From Bacteroides mediterraneensis (GTDB lineage: Bacteria; Bacteroidota; Bacteroidia; Bacteroidales; Bacteroidaceae), in assembly GCF_025993685.1 (NCBI RefSeq), contig NZ_DAJPEN010000001.1, forward strand, positions 2,852,001 through 2,916,000: a DNA stretch of 64,000 nucleotides, in the 5' to 3' direction. The stretch's first letter is position 1, and each line of letters starts with the position of its first letter. Both the position numbers and the translations under genes were made by a program. The notes under the pieces were generated by a model. That model made no database searches. It had not been told where the DNA came from and saw nothing but the letters and a program-made list of their open reading frames with translations. Below are positions 55,850-64,000 of the stretch, piece after piece.

Positions 55850-57212
55850 AAGCTTTCCGTTTTTCATACTGTTCCTTTCCGTACATCAACGTCTCAAACA
55901 GAAGTCCGGCAATGTGCTTACCTCCCCTGAAATTGATGTGCGTATAATCGTAATTGGCCATCTGCGGTTTGCTTTCCACCATCTTCACCATGCTGCCTTC
56001 CCCTCCCATGGCCTCAAACATGTTCCAGAATGCCACATGCGTCTCTGCGGCCAGCGCCTGCTGATAACGAATCAGCCGTTTCACTCCCGGCATGGTACAC
56101 AGTTCACCGTTCTCATCTTTGTATTCCCGATCACCCACACTGACAATCAGAATCGAGGTTTCAGGGAAAGCCTCTTTCAGACGTTCCACAATGGGTTGCA
56201 TGGCATCCTTATAATACGTATAGTTCAACACTTTTTCCGAAGCCACATTCAACCCATATTGCAACACTATCAAATCGTAAGGCCGCAACCGGTTGTACTG
56301 GCGGAGAATAGACATCGGGATATGCCCCAGCTGCTGCCCGCTACTGCCACGGGTACTGAAATTATCCACCACTACTCCTTGCTTCGGGTCCATGGTCACC
56401 GCATAAAACAAAGCAGCCGAGTCCAGCTTTTCCACATTCCAGCGTACGGAACCAATCCGACCGCCCACTGACACGGCCTGCAACTCCCCGTTCCCTTTTA
56501 CAGGAAACAATCTACCTTGCCCTCCATTGACTGAGACACTCAGCGTCACAGAGTCTGAAGCCAGGAAATAACACGTAGACAAGTCGCAGGTATCGATACG
56601 GGAAAGAAAACGCTTCTCTCCTTTCAGCGTGACATACGCCCCCGGAGAAGGGATGAAGTAATGATTGGAAATATCCTGACGGGAACGGTCGAAATAGACG
56701 GAGTCCGTAATGGCATGGCTGCTCCATCCGCCAAACGACTGGTGGACGGTAGGACGGAAACCGGCAATCTTGTTCGTTATCGGCACGTAGCCCACTCCAC
56801 ATCCGCCAAAACGCTTCTGCAGCATTTCGCGTAAATCGCCAGTCAAGATATCAGCCTCAATAAAAGAATCTCCGAAATAAGCGATACGCACCGGACGGTC
56901 CATCGCATTGACCTGTCCCAGTGCCTCATAAAAAAGATTCATGCCACGCCCTGTAGAGTCCACGTATTCCTCAATGCAGACCATACCGCTCTTGCAGGTA
57001 TCCACAAAGGCCGGCTTCACAGGAGGTGGCAAGACAAGGGTATCGGAATCCATCGGTTCCATCACCTCTTTTTTGATGCGTATATCGGAAAGCAAATCCA
57101 CCCTCCTCAAAGGCTTGTTACGGAAAGAGAGAGACGGCAGAAAATGCAAGGCAAACAGACCTGCCACTACCAAAAGCGTAAACAGGAAAGTATATAATAA
57201 TCTATTCTTCAT
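55836..57212 (-). CDS. SGNH/GDSL hydrolase-like protein, second of a pair
   Basis: About 458 residues from MKNRLLYTFLF (57212). One N-terminal membrane anchor (LLYTFLFTLLVVAGLFALHF), a linker, then an SGNH domain with YFGDSFIEAD (Ser), LQYGLNVASEKV (Asn), and DYTHINFRGG (Asp/His) near the C-terminus. A beta-rich insert lies between the first and second motifs, like carbohydrate-binding inserts in PatB/AlgX-type O-acetyltransferases. First gene of the operon; the longer frame is rejected because the promoter lies inside it. Confidence 0.82.
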   Translation of the reverse strand: MKNRLLYTFLFTLLVVAGLFALHFLPSLSFRNKPLRRVDLLSDIRIKKEVMEPMDSDTLVLPPPVKPAFVDTCKSGMVCIEEYVDSTGRGMNLFYEALGQVNAMDRPVRIAYFGDSFIEADILTGDLREMLQKRFGGCGVGYVPITNKIAGFRPTVHQSFGGWSSHAITDSVYFDRSRQDISNHYFIPSPGAYVTLKGEKRFLSRIDTCDLSTCYFLASDSVTLSVSVNGGQGRLFPVKGNGELQAVSVGGRIGSVRWNVEKLDSAALFYAVTMDPKQGVVVDNFSTRGSSGQQLGHIPMSILRQYNRLRPYDLIVLQYGLNVASEKVLNYTYYKDAMQPIVERLKEAFPETSILIVSVGDREYKDENGELCTMPGVKRLIRYQQALAAETHVAFWNMFEAMGGEGSMVKMVESKPQMANYDYTHINFRGGKHIAGLLFETLMYGKEQYEKRKAYEME

Positions 57213-57235
57213 GAATTTTCCTCTAAAATCGAGTG

Positions 57236-57267
57236 CAAAGATAGTGAAAGCCGAGTGCAGAGGCAAA
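57236..57267 (-). promoter_or_regulatory. Promoter of the SGNH-SGNH-MBOAT operon
   Basis: Reading leftward: TTTG (57267-57264), 20-base spacer, TATCTTTG (57243-57236): perfect consensus, 24 bases before the first ATG. Confidence 0.85.
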
Positions 57268-57350
57268 TAGAAAACGCAGTTTTCTGATTTTGACTATGCC
57301 GAGGCGTAGCCTAGCTTCTTAAAAAATAGAGGTATTTAGGATACGAAAGG

Positions 57351-57992
57351 TTATCCTTGGCGTTTTTTCCGGATATTCTTCAAGAATTCATCTACCATGC
57401 GGTTCCCTTTTTCCGTGGTAATGCCCCTCATGTGCAGAATGGTAATCTCACTGTAAATCTCAGCCAGTGGATAATGCAGTGTAATGTCGGAGTAAATCAG
57501 CAGGTCCATCTGCATGGCCATGGTCTGATTAATAATCATAAAATTGATGTCGTCCCGAAAAATGCCTTGCTTCACTCCTTTTTGAAAATATTTCACGGCG
57601 TCCGCATCGTTTCGCCGCTGCTCTTCATGTATGAAATCCAACACCTTGGGATACTTGCGTAAATCGCGGAAGAACAAAGGATTCACCTGACACAATTCGT
57701 TGACTTTGCGTTCATAAAATGTAAGAACTACTTCCAGCACGTTATCCGCCCTGGAAGTAAGTTCTTGCATATCCTGATTGACCCGCTGACGATAAAAGCT
57801 GAAGACCTCCAGCAACAACTGTTCCTTGTCGCCGAACAGTTCATAGAGCGTTCGCTTGGAAATGGACAGCGCACCTGCAATATCGTCCATGTGGACAGCT
57901 TTAATGCCTAAACGCTTAAAAGCCTGTGCCGCCGTATCCACAATGCGCATTTTCAGCTCCTCACGCTTGCTTTCTCTTCGTCTTCCTGCCAT
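57351..57992 (-). CDS. TetR/AcrR family transcriptional regulator
   Basis: 213 residues. The N-terminal helix-turn-helix is clear (AFKRLGIKAVHMDDIAGALSISKRTLYELFGDKEQLL), followed by a variable helical ligand domain. It is the last gene of the efflux operon, 13 bp after the LpxA-like gene, so it probably represses its own operon in response to a pumped compound. Confidence 0.9.
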   Translation of the reverse strand: MAGRRRESKREELKMRIVDTAAQAFKRLGIKAVHMDDIAGALSISKRTLYELFGDKEQLLLEVFSFYRQRVNQDMQELTSRADNVLEVVLTFYERKVNELCQVNPLFFRDLRKYPKVLDFIHEEQRRNDADAVKYFQKGVKQGIFRDDINFMIINQTMAMQMDLLIYSDITLHYPLAEIYSEITILHMRGITTEKGNRMVDEFLKNIRKKRQG

Positions 57993-58005
57993 CGGTATTT
58001 TTCGA

Positions 58006-58773
58006 TCAATGGATGATACCTAATTGAGAAGACTCCACGAACTGGAGGATATTCTCAATTTCCGGTCCGTGGGGAATCTGTTCCCGGATACGGGCCAATG
58101 CATCATGTTGAGAGGTATTGGCCTTATACAGAATGCGGTAAGCCTGTGCAATGTGCTTGATCACCGTTTCGGAAATACCGGTATATTCCAGCACCTTCGT
58201 ATTGATACTGTAGAACGCAATCGGTTCGTGGGCAGCCACAATATAAGGAGGGATATCCTTGATGAAACGGCATCCGCCTTGTACCAGCGAATAACTACCC
58301 AAACGCGTGTTGCCCTGCATCAGTACATTCGAGGTCAGGATAGCACAATCGTAAATGATGCAGTTACCGGACACCTGAGAACCATTACCGATGATACAGC
58401 CGTTTCCCACTTCCACATCGTGTGACAAGCGGGCGCCTGTCATGATGAAATTGTTATCACCTACTTTTGTGGCATGCGAAGCATGAGTACCACGGATAAT
58501 CACGGCATTCTCACGAATCACATTGTGATTTCCGATGATAGCCAGTGTATCTTCCCCTGTATAAGCAAAATCTTGGGGAACAGCCGCAACGACTGCTCCC
58601 TGATGAACTGTATTTCCGTTTCCCATGCGCGTGCCACTCATCAGGCTGGCATAGGGCATAATCACATTATCATCGCCTATCTCTACGTTCTTGTCGATAT
58701 AGGCAAATGGATGTACCGTCACATTCTTGCCAAGTTTGGCCGACGGATCCACATAAGCTAAAGGACTAATCAT
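58006..58773 (-). CDS. LpxA-like acyl-ACP:UDP-GlcNAc O-acyltransferase
   Basis: 255 residues of a left-handed beta-helix (hexapeptide repeats V/I-G-x-x-x) with a helical C-terminal domain. The catalytic His is in GARLSHDVEVGNGCIIG, and KDIPPYIVA matches the family. In E. coli LpxA a His precedes the Arg-Gly-Thr motif (HRGT); here it is IRGT. LpxA starts lipid A synthesis. In most genomes it sits near lpxC/fabZ, but here it lies between an efflux outer-membrane gene and a TetR gene, so it may be a second copy with a different role. Confidence 0.8.
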   Translation of the reverse strand: MISPLAYVDPSAKLGKNVTVHPFAYIDKNVEIGDDNVIMPYASLMSGTRMGNGNTVHQGAVVAAVPQDFAYTGEDTLAIIGNHNVIRENAVIIRGTHASHATKVGDNNFIMTGARLSHDVEVGNGCIIGNGSQVSGNCIIYDCAILTSNVLMQGNTRLGSYSLVQGGCRFIKDIPPYIVAAHEPIAFYSINTKVLEYTGISETVIKHIAQAYRILYKANTSQHDALARIREQIPHGPEIENILQFVESSQLGIIH

Positions 58774-58795
58774 GTTTCTTCATATTTAAGGTTAC

Positions 58796-60178
58796 TTATT
58801 CTCTTCCTCCACCCAGTGCGCTGTACAGGTTGATGACAGCCTGCATACGCTGGAAATTGTCGGAAACTTCACTCAGCTGGGCACTCAACAAGTTCTGCTG
58901 TGCGGTCAGGATTTCCAGATAAGTGGCATCCCCGCTCTGGAACAAAGCCTTGGTATAAATTACTGCCTTATCCAGCTGTTCCACCTGTCCACGGTCTTCC
59001 ACCAGTTTCTTGTTCTGCGTGTCGTACAGGAACAACGCGTCGCTCACTTCCTTACCTGCTTCCAGAATCGTCTGCTGGTAATTCATCTGCGCAATCTTTT
59101 CTTCTGCCTTCGATACTTTCAAGTTGGCAATCAGCTTACCGTTGTTGAAGATAGGTTGAGCCAGTGAAGCCACCGCATTCAGAATTAGTTTTCCCGGATT
59201 CAGCACTGCCATTCCCGCACTGTTCGTCCATCCGGCGGTACCCGTGATATTCAGTCCCGGATAGAAAGCTGCACGTGCCGAATTAGTCGTATAATAAGCA
59301 GAAGCCAAGGTCATTTCGGCCATCTTCACGTCCGGACGATTTTCCAACAACTGCATCGGAACCCCGGCTGTCAGTTCTTCCGGCATCACCTGTTCATCCA
59401 ATGTACTGCGGTCGATAGGCTGCGGAGCCTTTGCCAGCAAGACAGCCAGTGAGTTTTCCGTTTCACGCACCTGACGTTTCAAGTCGAGCAAAGAAGCCTC
59501 TACCTGATGGCTGGCTGCACGCATCTGTGCTACAGCAGCCTCGGTAGTCATACCGGCAATCTTCATGGCTTCCATCACCCGTACGTTTTCCTTGTAGATG
59601 GCGGCCGTTTCAGTCGTGATTTCCACCTGACGGTCGAGCATCAGCAAAGAGTAATAGGTATTGGCAATACCGCAAATAATCTGTGAGCGTACAGCCTGTT
59701 CAGAATACTTACTCTGCTCGTAAGCTACTTTCTGACCACGTTTCGCATTCAGGATTTTTCCAAACAAATCGATTTCCCAGCTGGCAGAAACCGGCAACTG
59801 ATAAGTCTGTGTCGGTTTCGACTTGTCAAAGCTGCTCAGCGTCCCCTGAGGGGTAAAGTTTATAGTGGGAAGGTAAGACAGTTTTGCGGCAGTCAGCATC
59901 ACTTTCGCTTCTTCTACACGAAGCGCAGCAGCCTGCATATCCACGTTGTTGGCCAACCCTTCTTCAATCAAGGCTTGCAGTTTTGCATCACGGAACACTT
60001 CCTTCCAAGGCAGATTTCCCATATTGGCTGTGTCCGAAGCCAAGGTATCGGTTGCCGAAGCCGGGTCACGATAGATGCCTGAGGCATCTATCGTTTCCGG
60101 ACGGTCGTAAGCTTTATAAATGTGGCAGCTGCTCATCATGGCAGTCAGACACATCATTCCTATTATCTGTTTTTTCAT
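58796..60178 (-). CDS. RND efflux outer-membrane lipoprotein (OprM/NodT-like)
   Basis: 460 residues, TolC-fold. Lipoprotein signal with MMSSC, then two outer-membrane-factor repeats (NNVDMQAAALRVEEAKVML and the later NLKVSKAEEKIAQMNYQQTILEAGKEVSDAL). The channel connects the RND pump to the outside. It follows the AcrB-like gene by 8 bp. Confidence 0.92.
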   Translation of the reverse strand: MKKQIIGMMCLTAMMSSCHIYKAYDRPETIDASGIYRDPASATDTLASDTANMGNLPWKEVFRDAKLQALIEEGLANNVDMQAAALRVEEAKVMLTAAKLSYLPTINFTPQGTLSSFDKSKPTQTYQLPVSASWEIDLFGKILNAKRGQKVAYEQSKYSEQAVRSQIICGIANTYYSLLMLDRQVEITTETAAIYKENVRVMEAMKIAGMTTEAAVAQMRAASHQVEASLLDLKRQVRETENSLAVLLAKAPQPIDRSTLDEQVMPEELTAGVPMQLLENRPDVKMAEMTLASAYYTTNSARAAFYPGLNITGTAGWTNSAGMAVLNPGKLILNAVASLAQPIFNNGKLIANLKVSKAEEKIAQMNYQQTILEAGKEVSDALFLYDTQNKKLVEDRGQVEQLDKAVIYTKALFQSGDATYLEILTAQQNLLSAQLSEVSDNFQRMQAVINLYSALGGGRE

Positions 60179-60186
60179 TATCAATC

Positions 60187-63100
60187 TTATTTATGCGTAT
60201 TAGGAGAATACTGTTCAATTTCAGACTCTACTTCGCTTTCATCGAGGCTATCCCATTCCATCGGTTTAACCTTTTCTTGCAGCCACTGGAAGATGACAAA
60301 CAATACAGGAACGATGAAAATCTGCAAAATCATACCGATTAACATACCACCGATAGCGGAAGAACCCAATGTACGGTTACCGTGAGCACCTACACCGAAG
60401 GCAAACATCAACGGAAGCAAACCGACAATCATGGCCAAAGAAGTCATCAAGATAGGTCGCAGACGAGCGGCGGCACCCAGTACGGCAGCCCATGAGATAC
60501 TCATACCCTGCTTACGACGGTCGAGAGCGAACTCTACAATCAAGATGGCGTTCTTTGCCAACAGACCCATCAACATAATCAAGGCAATCTGCATGTAGAT
60601 ATCGTTTGACATGGAACCGACAATCATCTTCAAGGCCGGGATGCTACCCAATGCACCGAATCCGTTGACAAAGATAAAGCTACCCATCAAACCGAACGGT
60701 ACGGAAAGCAATACGGCCAGCGGAAGGATGTAACTTTCATACTGGGCACTCAGCAACAGGTACACGAATACAAAACAGAGCACAAAGATGATACCTGTCG
60801 TACTGCCGCTTGAAGAAGCCTCCTCACGCGCCATACCTCCCAGCTCGTAACCAAATCCGGTCGGCAGGTTTTCCTTAGCCACTTCTGCAATGGCCTGCAA
60901 AGCCTGACCTGACGTATATCCGGAAGCCGGAGCCACCATCACCTTCATAGAAGTGTACAGGTTGAAACGGCTGATGATATCCGGGCCATATACTTTCTTC
61001 AAGCTGACGAACTGCGTGATAGGCGCCATTTCTCCGTTGCTTCCACGCACTTTCACGCCATTCAGCGATTCCATGTTCTTGGTGGCATCCGGTTCAGCCT
61101 GAATCATTACACGGTACATCTTACCGAAACGGTTGAAGTTAGATGCGTACAGACCACCGAAGTATCCCTGCATGGTAGAAAGGATGTCACTCGGACTGAT
61201 ACCCGCCTTCTTACAAGCTGCCGCATCGATATCCAGCTGATACTGCGGGAAGCTCGGGTTGAAGGTGGTCTTCGCAGAGTTGATTTCCGGACGTGCTTCC
61301 AAGGCTGCGGTATAACTGTTCACCACTTCAAAGAAGTGATCCAAGCTACCACCGGTCTTATCCTGCATGTTCAACTCGATATCACTTGATACAGAGTAAC
61401 CCGGAATCATCGGAGGAGCAAAGAACAATACCTGTGCATCCTTGATGACTTTCTGCGCACGCATGAACAGAGTCGCATAAATAATATCTGAATTCTGCAT
61501 CAATGAACGCTCTTCCCAGTCTTTCAGCTTGATGATGACAGAACCGTAAGAAGGTCCCTGACCACCGATGAAACTATAACCGGAGATGATAGTACGTGAC
61601 TGAACGGCAGGTTCTGCAGCTACCAGGCTGTCTACCTTGGCCAATACTTCCATGGCTCGTTCCTGTGAAGTTCCAGGAGGCAATGTCACGGCACCCATGA
61701 TAGTACCTGTATCTTCGTTCGGCACCATACCTGTCGGGGTAATCTTCATAAAGAAAATCAACAGCACAATAGAAGCAACTACCAGTCCCATTGACAGCCA
61801 TTTCTTATGGATAAAGAATACCACACGTTTCTTATAACTCTTCAGCAATGAATCATAGGCTGCATTGAAGGAAGCATGGAAACGATCGATCATGCTCATC
61901 TTCTTCGGCTTATGTTCGGAATCATGCGGTTTCAGGAAGAGGGCACACAAGGCCGGTGACAAAGTCAACGCGTTCAATGCAGAGAAGGCAATAGAAATCG
62001 CCATGGTGATACCGAACTGACGGTAGAATGTACCGGCTGTACCACCCATGAAACTTACCGGGATAAACACGGACATCATGACCAATGTAATGGAAACCAA
62101 TGCACCACCCAGTTCGCTCATGGCGTCAATGGAAGCCTCACGGGAAGATTTATATCCCTGGTCCAGTTTCGCATGGACACCTTCCACCACCACAATCGCA
62201 TCATCGACCACAATCGCAATGGCCAGCACCATCGCCGACAGGGTCAGCAAGTTTACACTAAAGCCAATCAGTTTCAAGACGAAGAACGTCGCAATCAAAG
62301 CTACCGGAATGGCAATGGCCGGAATCAAGGTAGAACGCATATCCTGCAAGAAGACATACACTACAATGAACACCAGGATAAATGCCTCGATCAAAGTCTT
62401 GATAACTTCGTGAATAGACGCATACAAGAAGTCGTTGGCATTCTGTGCCACATTAATCTTCAAACCGGCAGGCAAGCTTTCTTCTGCCTTACTGATTACA
62501 TCCAACAGGTTGTTGATGGTTTCCGTAGCGTTGGTTCCTGCCATCTGGAACACGATACAAGTTACAGCCTTATGACCGTTTACCGTATTATTAAAGGTAT
62601 AGGCCAGACGACCCAGCTCAATACGTGCCACATCTCCCAAGCGAAGCACTTCACCGTCGGGCAGAGCCTTGATAACGATGTCTTCAAATTCTTCCGTCTG
62701 CTGCAGACGTCCTTTGTAACGGATAGTGTACTGGAAAGTCTGGTTACCACGTTCACCAAACTGTCCCGGAGCCGCTTCAATGTTCTGTTCGGCCAAAGCA
62801 TTGGAGATATCTGCCGGCACCAGATTATATTGTGCCATGATATCCGGCTTCAACCAGATACGCATAGAATAGTCCTGCCCCATCACGTTGGCATCACCCA
62901 CACCTTTCACACGCTGAATTTCCGGAATCAAGTTAATCTTAGCGTAGTTTTCAATAAACTCAATGTTGTATTTATCTTCCGCATCATACAAAGAGAAAAT
63001 CAACAACATAGAGTTCTGACGTTTCTGCGTTGTCACACCGACTTTGGTTACTTCGGCCGGCAACAGACCCTGTGCCATAGAGACACGGTTCTGAACGTTG

Positions 63101-63417
63101 ACCGCCGCCATATCCGGGTCGGTACCCTGGTTAAAATATACGCTGATATCAGCAGAACCATTGTTGGATGCACTGGACTGAATGTACATCATGTTTTCCA
63201 CACCGTTAATCTGGTCTTCCAGCGGAGCAATCACTGAGTTCAATACAGTCTGTGCGTTCGCACCTGTATAAGTAGCTCTTACCGATACGGTAGGAGGCGC
63301 GATGTCCGGATATTGTGTAACCGGCAAAGTAGCCAGACCAATCACACCCAAAATGACTATCAAGATAGAGATTACCGTTGACAGCACCGGACGGTTAATA
63401 AATTTATCTAGTTTCAT
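60187..63417 (-). CDS. RND efflux pump inner-membrane protein (AcrB-like, HAE1 family)
   Basis: 1076 residues with 12 membrane helices and two large periplasmic loops. Proton relay Asp pair in IVVDDAIVVVEGVHAKL, and GNRTLGSSAIGGM near the C-terminus is typical of HAE1 pumps. Exports hydrophobic or amphipathic compounds together with the MFP and OMF encoded beside it. Substrate not predictable. Confidence 0.95.
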   Translation of the reverse strand: MKLDKFINRPVLSTVISILIVILGVIGLATLPVTQYPDIAPPTVSVRATYTGANAQTVLNSVIAPLEDQINGVENMMYIQSSASNNGSADISVYFNQGTDPDMAAVNVQNRVSMAQGLLPAEVTKVGVTTQKRQNSMLLIFSLYDAEDKYNIEFIENYAKINLIPEIQRVKGVGDANVMGQDYSMRIWLKPDIMAQYNLVPADISNALAEQNIEAAPGQFGERGNQTFQYTIRYKGRLQQTEEFEDIVIKALPDGEVLRLGDVARIELGRLAYTFNNTVNGHKAVTCIVFQMAGTNATETINNLLDVISKAEESLPAGLKINVAQNANDFLYASIHEVIKTLIEAFILVFIVVYVFLQDMRSTLIPAIAIPVALIATFFVLKLIGFSVNLLTLSAMVLAIAIVVDDAIVVVEGVHAKLDQGYKSSREASIDAMSELGGALVSITLVMMSVFIPVSFMGGTAGTFYRQFGITMAISIAFSALNALTLSPALCALFLKPHDSEHKPKKMSMIDRFHASFNAAYDSLLKSYKKRVVFFIHKKWLSMGLVVASIVLLIFFMKITPTGMVPNEDTGTIMGAVTLPPGTSQERAMEVLAKVDSLVAAEPAVQSRTIISGYSFIGGQGPSYGSVIIKLKDWEERSLMQNSDIIYATLFMRAQKVIKDAQVLFFAPPMIPGYSVSSDIELNMQDKTGGSLDHFFEVVNSYTAALEARPEINSAKTTFNPSFPQYQLDIDAAACKKAGISPSDILSTMQGYFGGLYASNFNRFGKMYRVMIQAEPDATKNMESLNGVKVRGSNGEMAPITQFVSLKKVYGPDIISRFNLYTSMKVMVAPASGYTSGQALQAIAEVAKENLPTGFGYELGGMAREEASSSGSTTGIIFVLCFVFVYLLLSAQYESYILPLAVLLSVPFGLMGSFIFVNGFGALGSIPALKMIVGSMSNDIYMQIALIMLMGLLAKNAILIVEFALDRRKQGMSISWAAVLGAAARLRPILMTSLAMIVGLLPLMFAFGVGAHGNRTLGSSAIGGMLIGMILQIFIVPVLFVIFQWLQEKVKPMEWDSLDESEVESEIEQYSPNTHK

Positions 63418-63519
63418 TCTCTTTAAATACTATTTAATTTCAGTTTCAGGAATCCCGTTTTCCGGTCATGCACTCATGACATTCCAGAGATTCGCCTCAA
63501 ACTTACAAACCTTTATTTA

Positions 63520-64000
63520 TTAATTGAAAGCAGTCTGAATGTTACCATCCTTCTGATCCTGCAAAGCCTTCTGATATTTAGCTTCCTTTTCAGCCGGAGT
63601 AATCGGAGTGATTTTCTGTCCGTCGCTCAATGTCTGAACGCCTTCGATTACAATCTTGTCGCCCGGTTTCAAACCACCTGTCACGATGTAATTCTTTCCA
63701 TCGTTCAAGTTGGAAATCTGCACTTCCGTATGTTTGATAGTATTGTCTGACTGCAACACATACACAAACTTCTTGTCCTGAATTTCCTGAGTGGCTGTTT
63801 GAGGAATCAGAATGACATCACTCATCGTGTAAGGGAATACCACGTTTGCCATACCCCCACTACGCAGTACGTTCTGCTTGTTCGGGAAAATGGCACGCAT
63901 GCTTACAGAACCAGTACTCTGGTCAATAACTCCACTTACAGCGTCAATCTTACCCTCTTCTGAATACATGGTTCCATCTGCCAGCTGCAATTTCACTGCC
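63520..64000 (-). CDS. RND efflux membrane-fusion protein (AcrA-like), N-terminal part outside window
   Basis: The visible 160 residues are the C-terminal half of a HlyD/AcrA-type adaptor (SMRAIFPNKQNVLRSGGMANVVFP... and GDKIVIEGVQTLSDGQKITP). The frame stays open at the window edge, so the start is missing. About 100 bases upstream of the AcrB-like gene, and probably the first gene of the efflux operon. Confidence 0.9.
   Translation of the reverse strand, partial: AVKLQLADGTMYSEEGKIDAVSGVIDQSTGSVSMRAIFPNKQNVLRSGGMANVVFPYTMSDVILIPQTATQEIQDKKFVYVLQSDNTIKHTEVQISNLNDGKNYIVTGGLKPGDKIVIEGVQTLSDGQKITPITPAEKEAKYQKALQDQKDGNIQTAFN

Noticed and set aside
62173..63237. 354-codon frame opposite the RND pump gene
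   Set aside because: Antisense shadow with a His/Gln/Asn-rich composition; the leftward gene is unmistakable.

Overview
The window is chromosomal DNA from a Bacteroidales gut bacterium, most likely the Bacteroides/Phocaeicola lineage. The reasons are the repeated -33 TTTG / -7 TAnnTTTG promoter layout, Mfa/FimB-type fimbrial genes, PcfJ/PcfK conjugative-transposon genes, a TPR-AraC fused regulator, and the gene repertoire (K+-type membrane pyrophosphatase, IorAB-PaaK, NagB/PIG-L fusion). The species cannot be settled from the sequence alone.

Layout. 1-4.3 kb is the edge of a conjugative/integrative element. It holds a leftward run of small genes (PcfJ-like, PcfK-like and several unknowns, the first cut by the window edge), then a structured region without convincing genes, and a tyrosine recombinase that has lost its C-terminus (4278-5351). 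A leftward tRNA-Ser/Glu/Ser cluster follows (5733-6011). 6.2-12.4 kb carries anaerobic pyruvate and lactate metabolism: pflB, pflA, a small membrane protein, and the leftward lutABC operon. An intact IS4-type insertion sequence with a perfect 10-bp target duplication lies upstream of lutA (12606-13913). 14-17.8 kb holds a LuxR-type regulator with a hemerythrin/RIC-like protein, and divergently a small unknown gene with a YgiQ-type radical SAM protein. 17.8-23.7 kb holds a DMT exporter and the leftward acn-icd-gltA operon (oxidative half of the TCA cycle). 24.7-31.2 kb is a fimbrial locus of four structural or accessory lipoprotein/outer-membrane genes plus the TPR-AraC regulator.

31.4-33.7 kb encodes the membrane pyrophosphatase. 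33.8-39.9 kb is a six-gene leftward operon: omega-amidase-like hydrolase, IorA, IorB, PLP aminotransferase, phenylacetate-CoA ligase and an ACT protein. It fits conversion of aromatic amino acids through aryl-pyruvates to aryl-acetyl-CoAs. 40.1-45.2 kb holds lysS, gpsA, pgi and a HAD phosphatase. 45.2-52.9 kb is an amino-sugar region: a ROK repressor divergent from nagB, a degenerate NagB fused to a PIG-L deacetylase, a transglutaminase-type lipoprotein, and cutC. 53.4-57.2 kb is a leftward surface O-acylation operon (two SGNH hydrolases plus MBOAT). 57.3-64 kb is a leftward RND efflux operon (MFP, AcrB-like, OprM-like) that also contains an LpxA-like acyltransferase and a TetR regulator.

The most unusual unexplained structures are two intergenic arrays of short inverted repeats with an exact 22-bp period (24041-24128 and 52959-53085). 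The arrays are unrelated in spacer sequence but alike in design. Other items worth a second look are the promoter and hairpin-rich region at 3.5-4.1 kb, six copies of TGTAGCA beside the broken integrase, and the IS that separates a consensus promoter from lutABC.
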